Source: Mesorhizobium sp.
GTDB taxonomy: Bacteria; Pseudomonadota; Alphaproteobacteria; Rhizobiales; Rhizobiaceae
Reading direction: 5' to 3'
NCBI GenBank assembly: GCA_004017275.1
Contig: SAKE01000011.1
Coordinates: 62,001 to 126,000 of the forward strand
Length of the DNA stretch: 64,000 nucleotides
This document shows, one piece after another, positions 34,671 to 43,152 of this stretch. The notes beneath the pieces were generated by a model that was not told the origin of the DNA, searched no databases, and saw only the letters and a program-made list of their open reading frames with translations. A program made the translations under genes and the position numbers. Every line of letters begins with the position of its first letter. The first letter of the stretch is position 1.

Positions 34671-35711
34671 ATGGAAGTTCGCGTTGCCAACGTACGCAAG
34701 GAGTTTGACCGGTTTCCGGCGCTTCACGACGTGTCGCTCGACATCAAGTCCGGCGAACTGATTGCATTGCTCGGGCCGTCCGGCTCCGGCAAGACGACCC
34801 TGCTCAGGCTGATCGCCGGACTGGAGCTGCCGACTCGGGGAAATATCTTCTTTGGCGACGAGGACGCCTCGAACAAGTCGATCCAGGAGCGCAATGTCGG
34901 CTTTGTCTTCCAGCACTATGCGTTGTTTCGGCACATGACGGTGGCCGACAATATCGGCTTCGGCCTGAAGGTGCGGCACGGGCCGTCGCGCCCGCCGGCG
35001 CAGGAGATTCGCCGCCGCGCCTCCGAGCTTCTCGACCTTGTCCAGCTGTCGGGGCTGGAGAAGCGCTATCCGGCGCAGCTTTCCGGCGGCCAGCGTCAGC
35101 GCGTGGCGCTGGCGCGCGCCATGGCCATCGAACCGAAGGTGCTGCTGCTCGACGAGCCGTTCGGCGCGCTTGACGCGCAGGTGCGCCGGGAATTGCGCCG
35201 CTGGCTGCGCGAAATCCATGACGCCACAGGCCACACCACCGTCTTCGTCACCCACGACCAGGAAGAGGCGCTGGAGCTTGCCGACCGCGTCGTGGTGATG
35301 AGCCAGGGCCGCATCGAGCAGGTCGGCACCGCCGACGATATCTACGACACGCCGAACTCGCCCTTCGTCTACGGCTTCATCGGTGAGTCGAGCTCGCTTC
35401 CCGTCAAGGTCGAGAATGGCGAGATCTGGCTCGCCGACCGTCCGATCGGGCTTGCCGCGCCGCACGAGCCCTCGGGCGAGGCGATGCTCTACTTCCGCCC
35501 GCACGATGTCGAATTGCTGGACGGCTGCAGCGGCTGCATCGCCGGCACGGTCGCCGCCAGCCGCCGCGTCGCCGGCACGCGCCGGGTTGAACTCGAGATC
35601 GGCGGCGAGCGCCAGCGGGTCGAAATCGAACTCCCGGTCGATCATCCCGCGGCGCAGAAAAGCCGGGTCGCGTTCCGCCCCGGGCGCTGGAAGCTTTTCC
35701 CGGATGCTTGA
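34671..35711 (+). CDS. cysA: Sulfate/thiosulfate import ATP-binding protein CysA
   Basis: A 346-residue ATPase with Walker A GPSGSGKTT at 35-43, signature LSGGQRQR from residue 137, Walker B VLLLDEP, and a switch histidine in VFVTHDQ. The C-terminal third is a TOBE-like regulatory domain. It powers sulfate import through CysT/CysW. Last gene of the operon; AGAGGG precedes the ATG. Confidence 0.93.
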   Translation: MEVRVANVRKEFDRFPALHDVSLDIKSGELIALLGPSGSGKTTLLRLIAGLELPTRGNIFFGDEDASNKSIQERNVGFVFQHYALFRHMTVADNIGFGLKVRHGPSRPPAQEIRRRASELLDLVQLSGLEKRYPAQLSGGQRQRVALARAMAIEPKVLLLDEPFGALDAQVRRELRRWLREIHDATGHTTVFVTHDQEEALELADRVVVMSQGRIEQVGTADDIYDTPNSPFVYGFIGESSSLPVKVENGEIWLADRPIGLAAPHEPSGEAMLYFRPHDVELLDGCSGCIAGTVAASRRVAGTRRVELEIGGERQRVEIELPVDHPAAQKSRVAFRPGRWKLFPDA

Positions 35712-35726
35712 TCCTCTGGTAGAGGG

Positions 35727-36077
35727 CTACGCCAGCCAGTTCTCGATCTTCAAGCCCCTGATCCGGTTGAACTCTCCCGTGTTGGCAGTCACCAGCGTGG
35801 TGCCCAATGCATAGGCATGAGCGGCAATAAAAAGATGGTTGTGGCCAATGGTCTGGCCTGCGGCTTCAAGCTCGGCGCGAAGTCCGCCATACTCGGCATC
35901 CACCGGCACATCGAGCGGCAAGACAGGTATCTCGGCCAGCAAGTCTTCAACCTTCTTGAGCAGCTTGGCCGATCCCTTCTTTGCGCAGCCATATCGCAAT
36001 TCCGAGGCTACCACGATGCTGGTGCAAACGGCGTCATCTCCCTCGCGCACCATTGCACTCGCGGCCTTGGCATACAC
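35727..36077 (-). pseudogene. Decayed VapC-type PIN-domain toxin
   Basis: A frame of 116 codons beginning at a GTG at 36077 matches VapC toxins of the kind common in rhizobia (CTSIVVASELRYGCAKKGS, LPVLPLDVP, TLVTANTGEF). The usual N-terminal LDTN stretch with the first catalytic aspartate is missing; an in-frame stop lies four codons upstream of the GTG, and a V-D-T-H remnant is visible in the neighbouring frame. The usual N-D-L-L-I-A-A-H motif reads NHLFIAAH here, so another catalytic Asp has become His by one base change. No vapB lies beside it. It is almost certainly inactive. Confidence 0.7.
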
Positions 36078-36196
36078 AATGTGTATCTACCCTCTCTGGA
36101 AGAAAATCCTACGAACCATCTATTTCGGCAACGGTTTTTCTAGGAACGAGCGCTAAGCCCTGAACCTATGCCTCGTCGCGCGCCCTGCCCCAAAGC

Positions 36197-36211
36197 TATG
36201 GTCCGACCATA
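36197..36211. promoter_or_regulatory. Perfect 15-bp palindrome upstream of the second sulfate-binding protein
   Basis: TATGGTC-C-GACCATA ends 26 bases before the ATG at 36238. Its position suits a repressor operator. Whether the Rrf2 regulator encoded downstream binds here is unknown. Confidence 0.4.
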
Positions 36212-36237
36212 AACGCATTGCATCGGAGCCTGTTTTC

Positions 36238-37224
36238 ATGAAGCGATTTTTCCTCGGGCTTGCCACTGTCGCCGGCCTGTTCCTCGCATCCTCCCAGGCC
36301 TGGTCGGCCGACAAACTGCTCAACGCATCCTATGATGTCGGCCGCGAACTGTTCGTGCAGGTCAACAAGGCCTTCGCCGCGAAGCATCCGGGCGTCACAG
36401 TCGATCAGTCGCATGCCGGCACTTCGGCGCAGGCGCGCGCCATTGCCGAAGGTCTTGGCGCCGATGTCGTCACCTTTAACCAGGTCACCGACATCGACTT
36501 CCTGGTCAAAAAGGACCTCGTCTCGGCCGACTGGCAGAAGGATTTTCCCGACAACGCCTCGCCGTTCTATTCTCTGCCTTCGTTCCTCGTCCGCGCGGGC
36601 AATCCCAAGCACATCAAGGACTGGAGCGATCTCGTGCGCGACGACGTGCAGGTGATCTTCCCCAACCCGAAGACGTCAGGCAATGCGCGCTACACCTATC
36701 TGGCGGCCACAGCCTACGCCAAGGAAGCCTTCAAGGGCGACGAGGCCAAGGTGAAGGAGTTCATCACCAAGCTGTTCAACAATGTGCCGATCTTCGACAC
36801 CGGCGGCCGCGCCGCGACCACCACCTTCGTGCAACGTGAGATCGGTGACGTGCTGATCACCTTCGAGTCGGAGACGCGCGGCATCCGCAAGGAGTATGGC
36901 GACGACAAGTTCGAGCAGGTCACGCCTACGGTCAGCCTGCTGGCCGAATTCCCGGTCGCGATCGTCGACAAAGTTGCCGACGAGCACGGCACGCTCGATC
37001 TGGCCAAGAGCTATCTCGATTTCCTTTACACGCCAGAGGGCCAGGATATCGCCGCCCGCAACGGCCTGCGGGCTCGCGATGCCACTGTGGCGGCGAAATA
37101 CAAGGCCGACTTCCCCGATATCCGGCTGCTGACGGTGGAAGACGTTTTTGGTGGCTGGGATAAGGTACAGAAGGAGCATTTCGCCGCTGGCGGCCTGCTC
37201 GACCAGACCTATGGCAGCCGTTGA
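36238..37224 (+). CDS. Second sulfate/thiosulfate-binding protein
   Basis: A 328-residue periplasmic Sbp-family protein with a signal peptide (cleavage near WSA-D, residue 23). It shares QSHAGTSAQARA, NPKTSGNARYTYLAA and FGGWDKVQKEHF with the first copy, but is clearly diverged rather than a recent duplicate. It probably serves the same CysTWA importer with a different preference, such as sulfate against thiosulfate. Separated from cysA by the vapC relic. A terminator follows. Confidence 0.9.
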   Translation: MKRFFLGLATVAGLFLASSQAWSADKLLNASYDVGRELFVQVNKAFAAKHPGVTVDQSHAGTSAQARAIAEGLGADVVTFNQVTDIDFLVKKDLVSADWQKDFPDNASPFYSLPSFLVRAGNPKHIKDWSDLVRDDVQVIFPNPKTSGNARYTYLAATAYAKEAFKGDEAKVKEFITKLFNNVPIFDTGGRAATTTFVQREIGDVLITFESETRGIRKEYGDDKFEQVTPTVSLLAEFPVAIVDKVADEHGTLDLAKSYLDFLYTPEGQDIAARNGLRARDATVAAKYKADFPDIRLLTVEDVFGGWDKVQKEHFAAGGLLDQTYGSR

Positions 37225-37249
37225 CGGCAGCAACATCCTAGGGTGAACG

Positions 37250-37277
37250 AAAAGCCGGCGCTTTGCCGGTTTTTTTC
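37250..37277 (+). terminator. Rho-independent terminator
   Basis: CCGGC-GCTTT-GCCGG stem-loop (37255-37269) followed by seven T, with A-rich sequence on the other side extending the stem. It starts about 25 bases after the second sulfate-binding protein stop. Confidence 0.85.
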
Positions 37278-37380
37278 GTTTTCTGCGCCGGCAACCCCAG
37301 TTTCAGTGAATATCGGCGTCATCCCAGCAAAACGTTACAAAGAATCAACGCGTTTGTGCCTAACATGCAATTCAGCGGCT

Positions 37381-37395
37381 TGTTTCCGCGAAACA
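37381..37395. promoter_or_regulatory. Perfect inverted repeat upstream of the Rrf2 regulator
   Basis: TGTTTC-CGC-GAAACA lies 84 bases before the regulator's ATG. It is a candidate autoregulatory operator. It does not match the palindromes in front of the two sulfate-binding protein genes. Confidence 0.35.
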
Positions 37396-37479
37396 TCGTC
37401 GCGTAGCGAAAACGTCATTATTTGCACACAAACAGTCGCCAGATGCGAGTGGTTGGGGCTTCAATGGGTTGATCTGGGC

Positions 37480-37929
37480 ATGTTGACAAAAAAAGGCAAA
37501 TACGGCCTCAAGGCCCTCGTGCATCTGTCCGGCCTGCCGGCCGGCCAATTGGCCTTCGTCAACGATATCGCGGTGGCCAACAACATCCCGAAGAAATTCC
37601 TCGATGCCATCCTGGGCGAGCTACGCAATGCCGGCTTCGTCCAGAGCCGCAAGGGCAAGGAAGGCGGCTACCGCCTCGCCCGGCCGGCCTCTGAAATCAA
37701 GATCGGCCATGTCGTGCGCGTGCTTGATGGGCCGCTGGCGCCGATCCCTTGTGCCAGCCGCACGCAGTATCAGCGCTGTGAGGATTGCGACGAGGCGACC
37801 TGCCAGGTCCGGCACATGATGCTGGAGGTACGGCAGGCGATCGCCGAAGTGCTGGACAATCGCAGCCTCGCCGCCATGCGCGACGCCGACAATGACGATT
37901 TCCCGGTCGAGCTGACGTCGCAGATCTGA
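37480..37929 (+). CDS. Rrf2-family transcriptional regulator with four clustered cysteines
   Basis: A 149-residue DNA-binding protein. The N-terminal winged helix (about 1-80) starts with the family hallmark MLTKKGKYGLKALVHL. Cys91, Cys100, Cys103 and Cys108 lie in the region where IscR and NsrR bind an Fe-S cluster, but the spacing (C-x8-C-x2-C-x4-C) differs from IscR. It may sense a metal cluster, redox state or a sulfur metabolite. Its place after the sulfate transport genes suggests control of sulfur uptake, as CymR does in Bacillus; that is inferred. The frame extends upstream, but the ATG at 37480 fits the family start. Confidence 0.85.
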   Translation: MLTKKGKYGLKALVHLSGLPAGQLAFVNDIAVANNIPKKFLDAILGELRNAGFVQSRKGKEGGYRLARPASEIKIGHVVRVLDGPLAPIPCASRTQYQRCEDCDEATCQVRHMMLEVRQAIAEVLDNRSLAAMRDADNDDFPVELTSQI

Positions 37930-37986
37930 ACCACCGACTGCAAGCCGACCGCGCTCAGACAGACATGAGATCCTTCGATTGAAGAA

Positions 37987-38033
37987 GGGTTCTCCGAATC
38001 TCGGGTTACGAAGCTCGAAATCACGGAGAACCC
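37987..38033. repeat. 10-bp perfect inverted repeat between convergent genes
   Basis: GGGTTCTCCG and CGGAGAACCC are separated by 27 bases, between the Rrf2 stop (37929) and the NmrA-like stop (38049). It could form a long-loop hairpin acting as a bidirectional terminator; there is no T-run. Confidence 0.45.
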
Positions 38034-38048
38034 CATGCAGCTTTTGGC

Positions 38049-38918
38049 CTACCCGTTCACACCAGACGCAGCCTCGAATACATCGCGTGGGGACGTCGTA
38101 CCCGCTACGTGCTCCGTACCCGCCACACCGAGGTCCATCCATCCTGCATTCACGGCCTCAAACATTTCTTCGGCAGGTCCGGAGTGACCCTTTGGGATGC
38201 CGAATTGCTCGAACGCTTCCGCCCACCCCGCACGCGGGATTGCAAAGGCTTTCACGTCGAGATTCAGGACTTCACCCAACTGCTCCGCGACTTCATCCGC
38301 GGTGACCATCGAACCAATCTCGACGATGCGCTGCCCCGACCACGCTGGCCCGGTCAAAAGGGTTGCGACCTCTGCGCCGATGTCATTCGTCGCGACCATG
38401 GTCGATTTCCGGTTTGTCGGATTGTAGTAGACCGGTAGCGTTCCACCCTGCGCGACCTGCAAGCCGTAAAGAAAGTTTTCGAAGAATCCACCTGCGCGCA
38501 CAAATGCCATTGGCGATGTCAGGTCGCGAAAACCTTGCTCCAGAAGTGACAAGGCCGCGATCACCCCGTGCCCGCTGGTTCTGTTCGCACCCATCGACGA
38601 AAGCGCAACCACCCGCGGCGGCGCTGCCTTGGTGAGCGCCTCGACATAGCTTGCAATCACGCTCTTTGCTTCTTTGTAATCGGGCGACGGCGCCCAGACA
38701 GGGGGCAACATGACGAACGCGCCTTCGACGCCTTTGAGCGCTCGCTCGGTGGCTGCCGAATCATTCCAATCGCCGTCAACCAGTTCCACGCCCTGCTTCG
38801 CCCAGTTAACCGCCTTCTCGCGGTCGCGGACCAGCGCGCGCACCTTCTTGCCTTGCGCTAGCAAATGCCTTGCCGTCGCGCCGCCCACGTTTCCCGTGAT
38901 TCCCATTACTAAAAACAT
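38049..38918 (-). CDS. NAD(P)H-binding NmrA-like oxidoreductase
   Basis: A 289-residue atypical short-chain dehydrogenase. The Rossmann motif GITGNVGG lies at residues 6-13, followed by the LVRDREKAVNW segment expected to contact NADP. No Tyr-x3-Lys catalytic pair is obvious, as in NmrA and quinone-oxidoreductase-2-type proteins. The function may be redox sensing or quinone reduction. AGGAG precedes the ATG. The upstream DoxX-like gene lies 43 bases away on the same strand, so the two probably form an operon divergent from the LysR regulator. Confidence 0.8.
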   Translation of the reverse strand: MFLVMGITGNVGGATARHLLAQGKKVRALVRDREKAVNWAKQGVELVDGDWNDSAATERALKGVEGAFVMLPPVWAPSPDYKEAKSVIASYVEALTKAAPPRVVALSSMGANRTSGHGVIAALSLLEQGFRDLTSPMAFVRAGGFFENFLYGLQVAQGGTLPVYYNPTNRKSTMVATNDIGAEVATLLTGPAWSGQRIVEIGSMVTADEVAEQLGEVLNLDVKAFAIPRAGWAEAFEQFGIPKGHSGPAEEMFEAVNAGWMDLGVAGTEHVAGTTSPRDVFEAASGVNG

Positions 38919-38961
38919 GCGTTTTCTCCTGATGTTGAGGGACAGAGCTGCCCCTGTTGGT

Positions 38962-39384
38962 TCAATGGATGAGCGGCAGAATGGCCCGGATACGGGGATC
39001 GCGCAGATAGAGGCCGCCCCAAGTCATCGCGCCCAGAAGCAGGGAAATGATTTCCGGCGGCGACCCCAACTCACCGATGCGGACATGGGCGCAGATGGCA
39101 CCTCCCAAAAAGCCCGTCACCAGGATCGCGCCGAGGACGGCGGTGACCGGGATGGCGTAGAGGCTGGCGCAGGCGAGTATGATCGGACCCACGACACGGG
39201 TCAGGTCCATCGCGAACCCGGTTTCCTGCAACATGCTCGCGATCTGTACAGGCGCGAAAAGCTGAATAGTGCCATCTGCCACCAGAGCGATAACGACAAA
39301 CGCGCTCACTATCCGGCCGGCCCACACGGCGCGATGCAAGGTCATAGTTTCAGGTGTCTGAAGCAGGTTCCTAGTTTCGGACAC
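38962..39384 (-). CDS. DoxX-like small membrane protein
   Basis: A 140-residue protein with four hydrophobic segments (starting near residues 21, 59, 80 and 110), matching the DoxX-like family. It probably starts at GTG 39384, which has GGAG upstream; the internal ATG at 39345 is possible. It precedes the NmrA-like gene and is divergent from the LysR gene, so it is a likely LysR target. Confidence 0.7.
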   Translation of the reverse strand: MSETRNLLQTPETMTLHRAVWAGRIVSAFVVIALVADGTIQLFAPVQIASMLQETGFAMDLTRVVGPIILACASLYAIPVTAVLGAILVTGFLGGAICAHVRIGELGSPPEIISLLLGAMTWGGLYLRDPRIRAILPLIH

Positions 39385-39505
39385 TTGTCATTCTCCGATG
39401 GGGAGATCCCATATTCGAAGCTTACTGTGCCTCTTAGGTGTGATAAAATGCCGAGGAAATGAACCAACTGTTCTCTTTTTGGGAAACAATAACGAGGCGC
39501 GGAAA

Positions 39506-40411
39506 ATGCAGAATCTCGAACCCATCCTGATATTCACAACGGTAGCGGAAATGGGGAGCTTCACCCGCGCGGCCGATAGCCTGGGCATCCAAAAGGGGAG
39601 AGCCTCAACGGCGGTCCGGAAGCTGGAAGAAGATGTGGGTGTCAGGCTTCTGCACCGGACGACGCGCAGCGTGCGGTTGACGGAGGACGGACGCGCATTT
39701 CATGCCCGTGCCCGCGATCTGCTTGCTGAAGTCGATGATCTGCACTCGATGTTCGCAGGCGACGGCGTGGCACTTCGCGGACGTTTGCGGGTCGACCTTC
39801 CGACCGAAGTGGCGCGCACAACGATCGTGCCGGCCCTGCCGGATTTCATGGCGGAGCACCCCGAATTGGAGCTGGAGGTGTCGAGTACCGATCGGCAAGT
39901 CGATCTGGTTCAAGAGGGGTTCGATTGTGTATTGCGGCTTGGACCCATTCGGGACGAGACGCTGATTGCCCGCCCACTCGGCCTGTTGCGCATGGCCAAC
40001 GCTGCCAGTCCCGCCTATCTGGCGCGCTATGGCGTCCCTCGATCGCTAGAAGATCTCCAGCGTCAGGAACATAGGACAATTCATTTTTCGACGATGCTGG
40101 GCGCGAGACCCTATGGATGGGAATATCCGGACGGCGACAGCTACGCGACGCTTCAGTTGCCAGGTGCGCTACACGTCAACAGCGCGCAGACCTACGAAGC
40201 CGCCGCCCTCGCCGGCCTTGGCCTGATTCAGGCGCCACTCTTGGGCATTGGCCGATACTTAGAGAGTGGAGCGCTTGTGGAGATCATACCCGATTTTCGT
40301 CGCCGGGCGCTCGCCGTGTCCCTCGTCGTTGCACATCGGAGCAATCTATCGCGCCGAGTCCGCGCATTCATGAAATGGATCGAAGATGTGCTGACGCCGT
40401 ATATGGAATAG
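39506..40411 (+). CDS. LysR-family transcriptional regulator
   Basis: A 301-residue regulator. N-terminal winged helix-turn-helix (about 1-60, with GSFTRAADSLGIQKGRASTA) and a substrate-binding effector domain. By its sequence it belongs with the LTTRs that sit next to NADPH-quinone-reductase or NmrA genes (the DRQVDLVQEGFDCVLRLG segment is typical). The ATG at 39506 is chosen to match the family N-terminus; the frame is open further upstream. It probably controls the divergent DoxX-like/NmrA-like operon. Confidence 0.88.
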   Translation: MQNLEPILIFTTVAEMGSFTRAADSLGIQKGRASTAVRKLEEDVGVRLLHRTTRSVRLTEDGRAFHARARDLLAEVDDLHSMFAGDGVALRGRLRVDLPTEVARTTIVPALPDFMAEHPELELEVSSTDRQVDLVQEGFDCVLRLGPIRDETLIARPLGLLRMANAASPAYLARYGVPRSLEDLQRQEHRTIHFSTMLGARPYGWEYPDGDSYATLQLPGALHVNSAQTYEAAALAGLGLIQAPLLGIGRYLESGALVEIIPDFRRRALAVSLVVAHRSNLSRRVRAFMKWIEDVLTPYME

Positions 40412-40412
40412 C

Positions 40413-40646
40413 GAGACGAATATCTTCGTCCGGGCCCTCGAAATCAACATTCTGAAGTTATGTCTGCCGGTCGGCGATGGACGGCCCAAGAACATGGCGG
40501 TGCAGGCGCACTACATCCTGCTCAAGCGCGACCGCCTGCTGGAGGCACTGAAGCTCTACCCCGAGCAGATGATGACGTGGTCCCGTCGGCAATGGCTGAC
40601 CGAGGCTCAGGACAGCACCGGCATCGGCACTGACGAAGGATCATGA
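40413..40646 (+). other. Orphan open frame, possible gene remnant
   Basis: A frame with coding-like composition runs from inside the LysR stop region to a TGA at 40644, without its own good start (an ATG occurs at 40494). It encodes residues such as NMAVQAHYILLKRDRLLEAL and ends three bases beyond the convergent gntK stop. I do not recognise it. It may be the 3' relic of a lost gene or a chance frame. Confidence 0.25.
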
Positions 40647-41186
40647 CCGGCGTAGCTGGCGGATGGCGGCAGCTACGAGTTCATCGACCGGGCGTGTCGC
40701 ATCGAGCATCAGCGCCAGCTCATCCGCCGCGGGCGGCTCGAGGATAGCGAACTGGCTATCGACCAGGCTCGCCGGCATGAAATGGCCCTTGCGGTTGCCG
40801 ACGCGCTGCCTGGCCGTGGCAGGGTCGATCTCCAGATAGAGGAAGACGATCTGCGGGCAGAAGCCGCTCAGCCGGTCGCGATAGCTGCGCTTCAGCGCCG
40901 AGCAGGCGGCAACCACACCTTCGCCATGCCCCGCCGATGCCGCGATGCGCTCGCCGATCGCATCGAGCCAGCCTTCGCGCAATTGATCGGTAAGCGGCTC
41001 GCCGCGTGCCATCTTCGCGACGTTTTCCGGCGGGTGCAGCCTGTCGCCCTCGATGAAGACGGCGCCGAGTGCTGCCGCCAGCACCGTGCCGACGGCCGAC
41101 TTGCCGCAGCCGGCGACGCCCATCACCACGATGGCCGGCACCGAGCCGGGAGCGCCCGTCGGCGCCTGTGCCGCCTTTTCGTCCAC
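40641..41186 (-). CDS. gntK: Gluconokinase
   Basis: A 181-residue kinase of the GntK/shikimate-kinase-like family. P-loop GVAGCGKS at residues 23-30, then FIEGDRLHPPENVAKMARG, the gluconate-binding and family-signature region. It phosphorylates gluconate to 6-phosphogluconate for the Entner-Doudoroff or pentose-phosphate route. The GTG start at 41186 lies 2 bases after the permease stop, so it is the last gene of the sugar-importer operon. That placement argues that the imported compound is gluconate or is converted to it. Confidence 0.9.
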   Translation of the reverse strand: MDEKAAQAPTGAPGSVPAIVVMGVAGCGKSAVGTVLAAALGAVFIEGDRLHPPENVAKMARGEPLTDQLREGWLDAIGERIAASAGHGEGVVAACSALKRSYRDRLSGFCPQIVFLYLEIDPATARQRVGNRKGHFMPASLVDSQFAILEPPAADELALMLDATRPVDELVAAAIRQLRRS

Positions 41187-41188
41187 TG

Positions 41189-42184
41189 TCAGCGGCTTGC
41201 CGGCGCGCGGCCGTAGAGCAGCAGCATGGCGACGATGACGACACCATAGATGATCTGCCGCCCCGCCTCCGGCATCTGCATGACCGACAGGATAGACTGC
41301 AAGAGCGTGATCAGGATGACGCCAGCGACGGTGCCGAGATAGGAGCCGCGCCCGCCCAGGATCGAGGTGCCGCCAAGCACCACCGCGGCGATCGATGGCA
41401 GCAGATAAGCATCGCCCATCGACTGTGCCGCCTTGGAAGCATAGCCGGCGAGAAGCACGCCGCCAAACGCCGAGAGCCCGCCGGAGACGGCGAAGGCGAT
41501 CATCACCACGCGCCTTGTGTCGATGCCGGAGAGATAGGCGGCGCGCTCGCGGTTGCCGATGCCGTAGACGGTGCGGCCGAAGCTGGTGCGGGTCAGTACG
41601 AACACCATCGCGGCCCCGATCAGCGCCCAGATGATGACCGCGTTGGGCACGCCCGGAATGCCAAAGCCGGTTGCCAGGTAGCGCATGGCGCCCGTCGCCG
41701 AATCCTGTGGCGAGAAGCCGCCGGTGTAGACCACCATCAAGCCTTGCGCGACGGCGTTGGTGGCCAGCGTAATGATCATCGAGGGGATGCGCAGATAGGC
41801 GACGCCGATGCCGTTGACGACGCCGATCAGCATGCCGCAGAGAATGCCGAATGGAATGGCCAACGCCACGCCGACCGGGCCATAGGCCGCCGCCGCGCAG
41901 GCCATCATGGCGCCTGCCGCCACGGACCAGGGCACCGACAGGTCGATCTGACCAAGCAAAATGACCAGCATCATGCCGGTGGCGATGACACCGAGGAACG
42001 ACGCCACCTTGAGCTGCTGCAGCAGATATTCAGGCGACAGGAAGCTCCTGGAATAGAGGCTGCCCAGGAACAACAACAGCACGATGCAGGCAAAGGCCGT
42101 CAGCACCGCCGGGTCGGCGCGGCGGATGAATCTGGGCATGCGGCCGGCAATGCCGCCAAGCGTCGTTTCGCTCACAGGAACCAC
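41189..42184 (-). CDS. Sugar ABC transporter permease (RbsC-like), second of two
   Basis: A 331-residue inner-membrane permease of the BPD_transp_2 family, with multiple hydrophobic segments and the typical IDLSVPWSVAAGAMMACAAA and VLGGTSILGGRGSYLGTVAG motifs. It pairs with the permease encoded upstream, which it overlaps by 13 bases. GTG start. Two different permeases suggest a heterodimeric channel. Confidence 0.9.
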   Translation of the reverse strand: MVPVSETTLGGIAGRMPRFIRRADPAVLTAFACIVLLLFLGSLYSRSFLSPEYLLQQLKVASFLGVIATGMMLVILLGQIDLSVPWSVAAGAMMACAAAAYGPVGVALAIPFGILCGMLIGVVNGIGVAYLRIPSMIITLATNAVAQGLMVVYTGGFSPQDSATGAMRYLATGFGIPGVPNAVIIWALIGAAMVFVLTRTSFGRTVYGIGNRERAAYLSGIDTRRVVMIAFAVSGGLSAFGGVLLAGYASKAAQSMGDAYLLPSIAAVVLGGTSILGGRGSYLGTVAGVILITLLQSILSVMQMPEAGRQIIYGVVIVAMLLLYGRAPASR

Positions 42185-43152
42185 TCCAGCCGGTTGCGGA
42201 CCCGAAACAGGGCGAAGGCGCCGAGGCTGACGGCGACCAGCAGGATAACGCCCTGGAACAGCGGCTGCCAGAGCGGATCGAAATCGAAGACGAACAGCAG
42301 GTCGCCGATGGTGCGGAAGGCCAACGCGCCGAAGATCGCACCGATGGCGCTGCCCTTGCCGCCGAACAGCGAAACGCCGCCGAGCACCACGGCGGCGATC
42401 GAAAACAGCGTGTATGCGTTGCCGCTGGCATAGGCTGCCTCGCCCGTATAGGTGAAAAAGGTCAGGAACAGGCCGCCGATCGCCGCCAGCAGGCCGGCCA
42501 GCGTGTAGGCAGCGAACTTGCCGCGCCGAATTGGCACGCCGGACATGTAGGCTGCCGTCTCGGATGATCCGGCCGCGTAAGCCGCGCGGCCAAGGACCGA
42601 TCGGCTGAACGGCACCCAGATCACCAGCACCACCGCAAGCAGGACGACGAGGCTCGCCGGCACCACGCCGAACACGCGGCTGGTCAGCGCATCGGCCAGG
42701 TCCTCATTGACCGAACCGCCCGGAAATGGCCGCAGCAAAAGGCCGATGCCGTAGTAGACGGCCCCTGTGGCAATGGTGGCGACGATCGGCTGCAGCCGTC
42801 CATAGATGACGATGGCGCCGTTGATCGCGCCGCACAACAGGCCCACCGCCAGCACGGCGATGACGCCGAGCGTCGTCTGCATCGGCGTGCCCACCACCAG
42901 CCAGGACGCCAGGCAGTTAGTCAAAAGGAAGATCATGCCGATGGACAGGTCGATGCCGGCGGTGATCACCACCAGCGTCTGCGCCATGGCGACGAAGGCC
43001 AGCAGCACGCCCTTGTTTGACGCCGTCTGCACGACATTGGCGGTGAAGCCCGCCGGATGGTTCGAAGTGTAGATGGCGAACATGACGATGAAGATGCCGA
43101 ACGCCAGCAGCGTCCCGCGCTGCTCGGCAAGCCAGTAGCGCCAATCCTTCAT
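42172..43152 (-). CDS. Sugar ABC transporter permease (RbsC-like), first of two
   Basis: A 326-residue inner-membrane permease (BPD_transp_2) with GIDLSIGMIFLLTNCLASWL and VLGGVSLFGGKGSAIGAIFG motifs. Its start overlaps the ATPase stop by ATGA, indicating translational coupling. Together with the permease encoded downstream it should form the membrane channel. Confidence 0.9.
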   Translation of the reverse strand: MKDWRYWLAEQRGTLLAFGIFIVMFAIYTSNHPAGFTANVVQTASNKGVLLAFVAMAQTLVVITAGIDLSIGMIFLLTNCLASWLVVGTPMQTTLGVIAVLAVGLLCGAINGAIVIYGRLQPIVATIATGAVYYGIGLLLRPFPGGSVNEDLADALTSRVFGVVPASLVVLLAVVLVIWVPFSRSVLGRAAYAAGSSETAAYMSGVPIRRGKFAAYTLAGLLAAIGGLFLTFFTYTGEAAYASGNAYTLFSIAAVVLGGVSLFGGKGSAIGAIFGALAFRTIGDLLFVFDFDPLWQPLFQGVILLVAVSLGAFALFRVRNRLEWFL

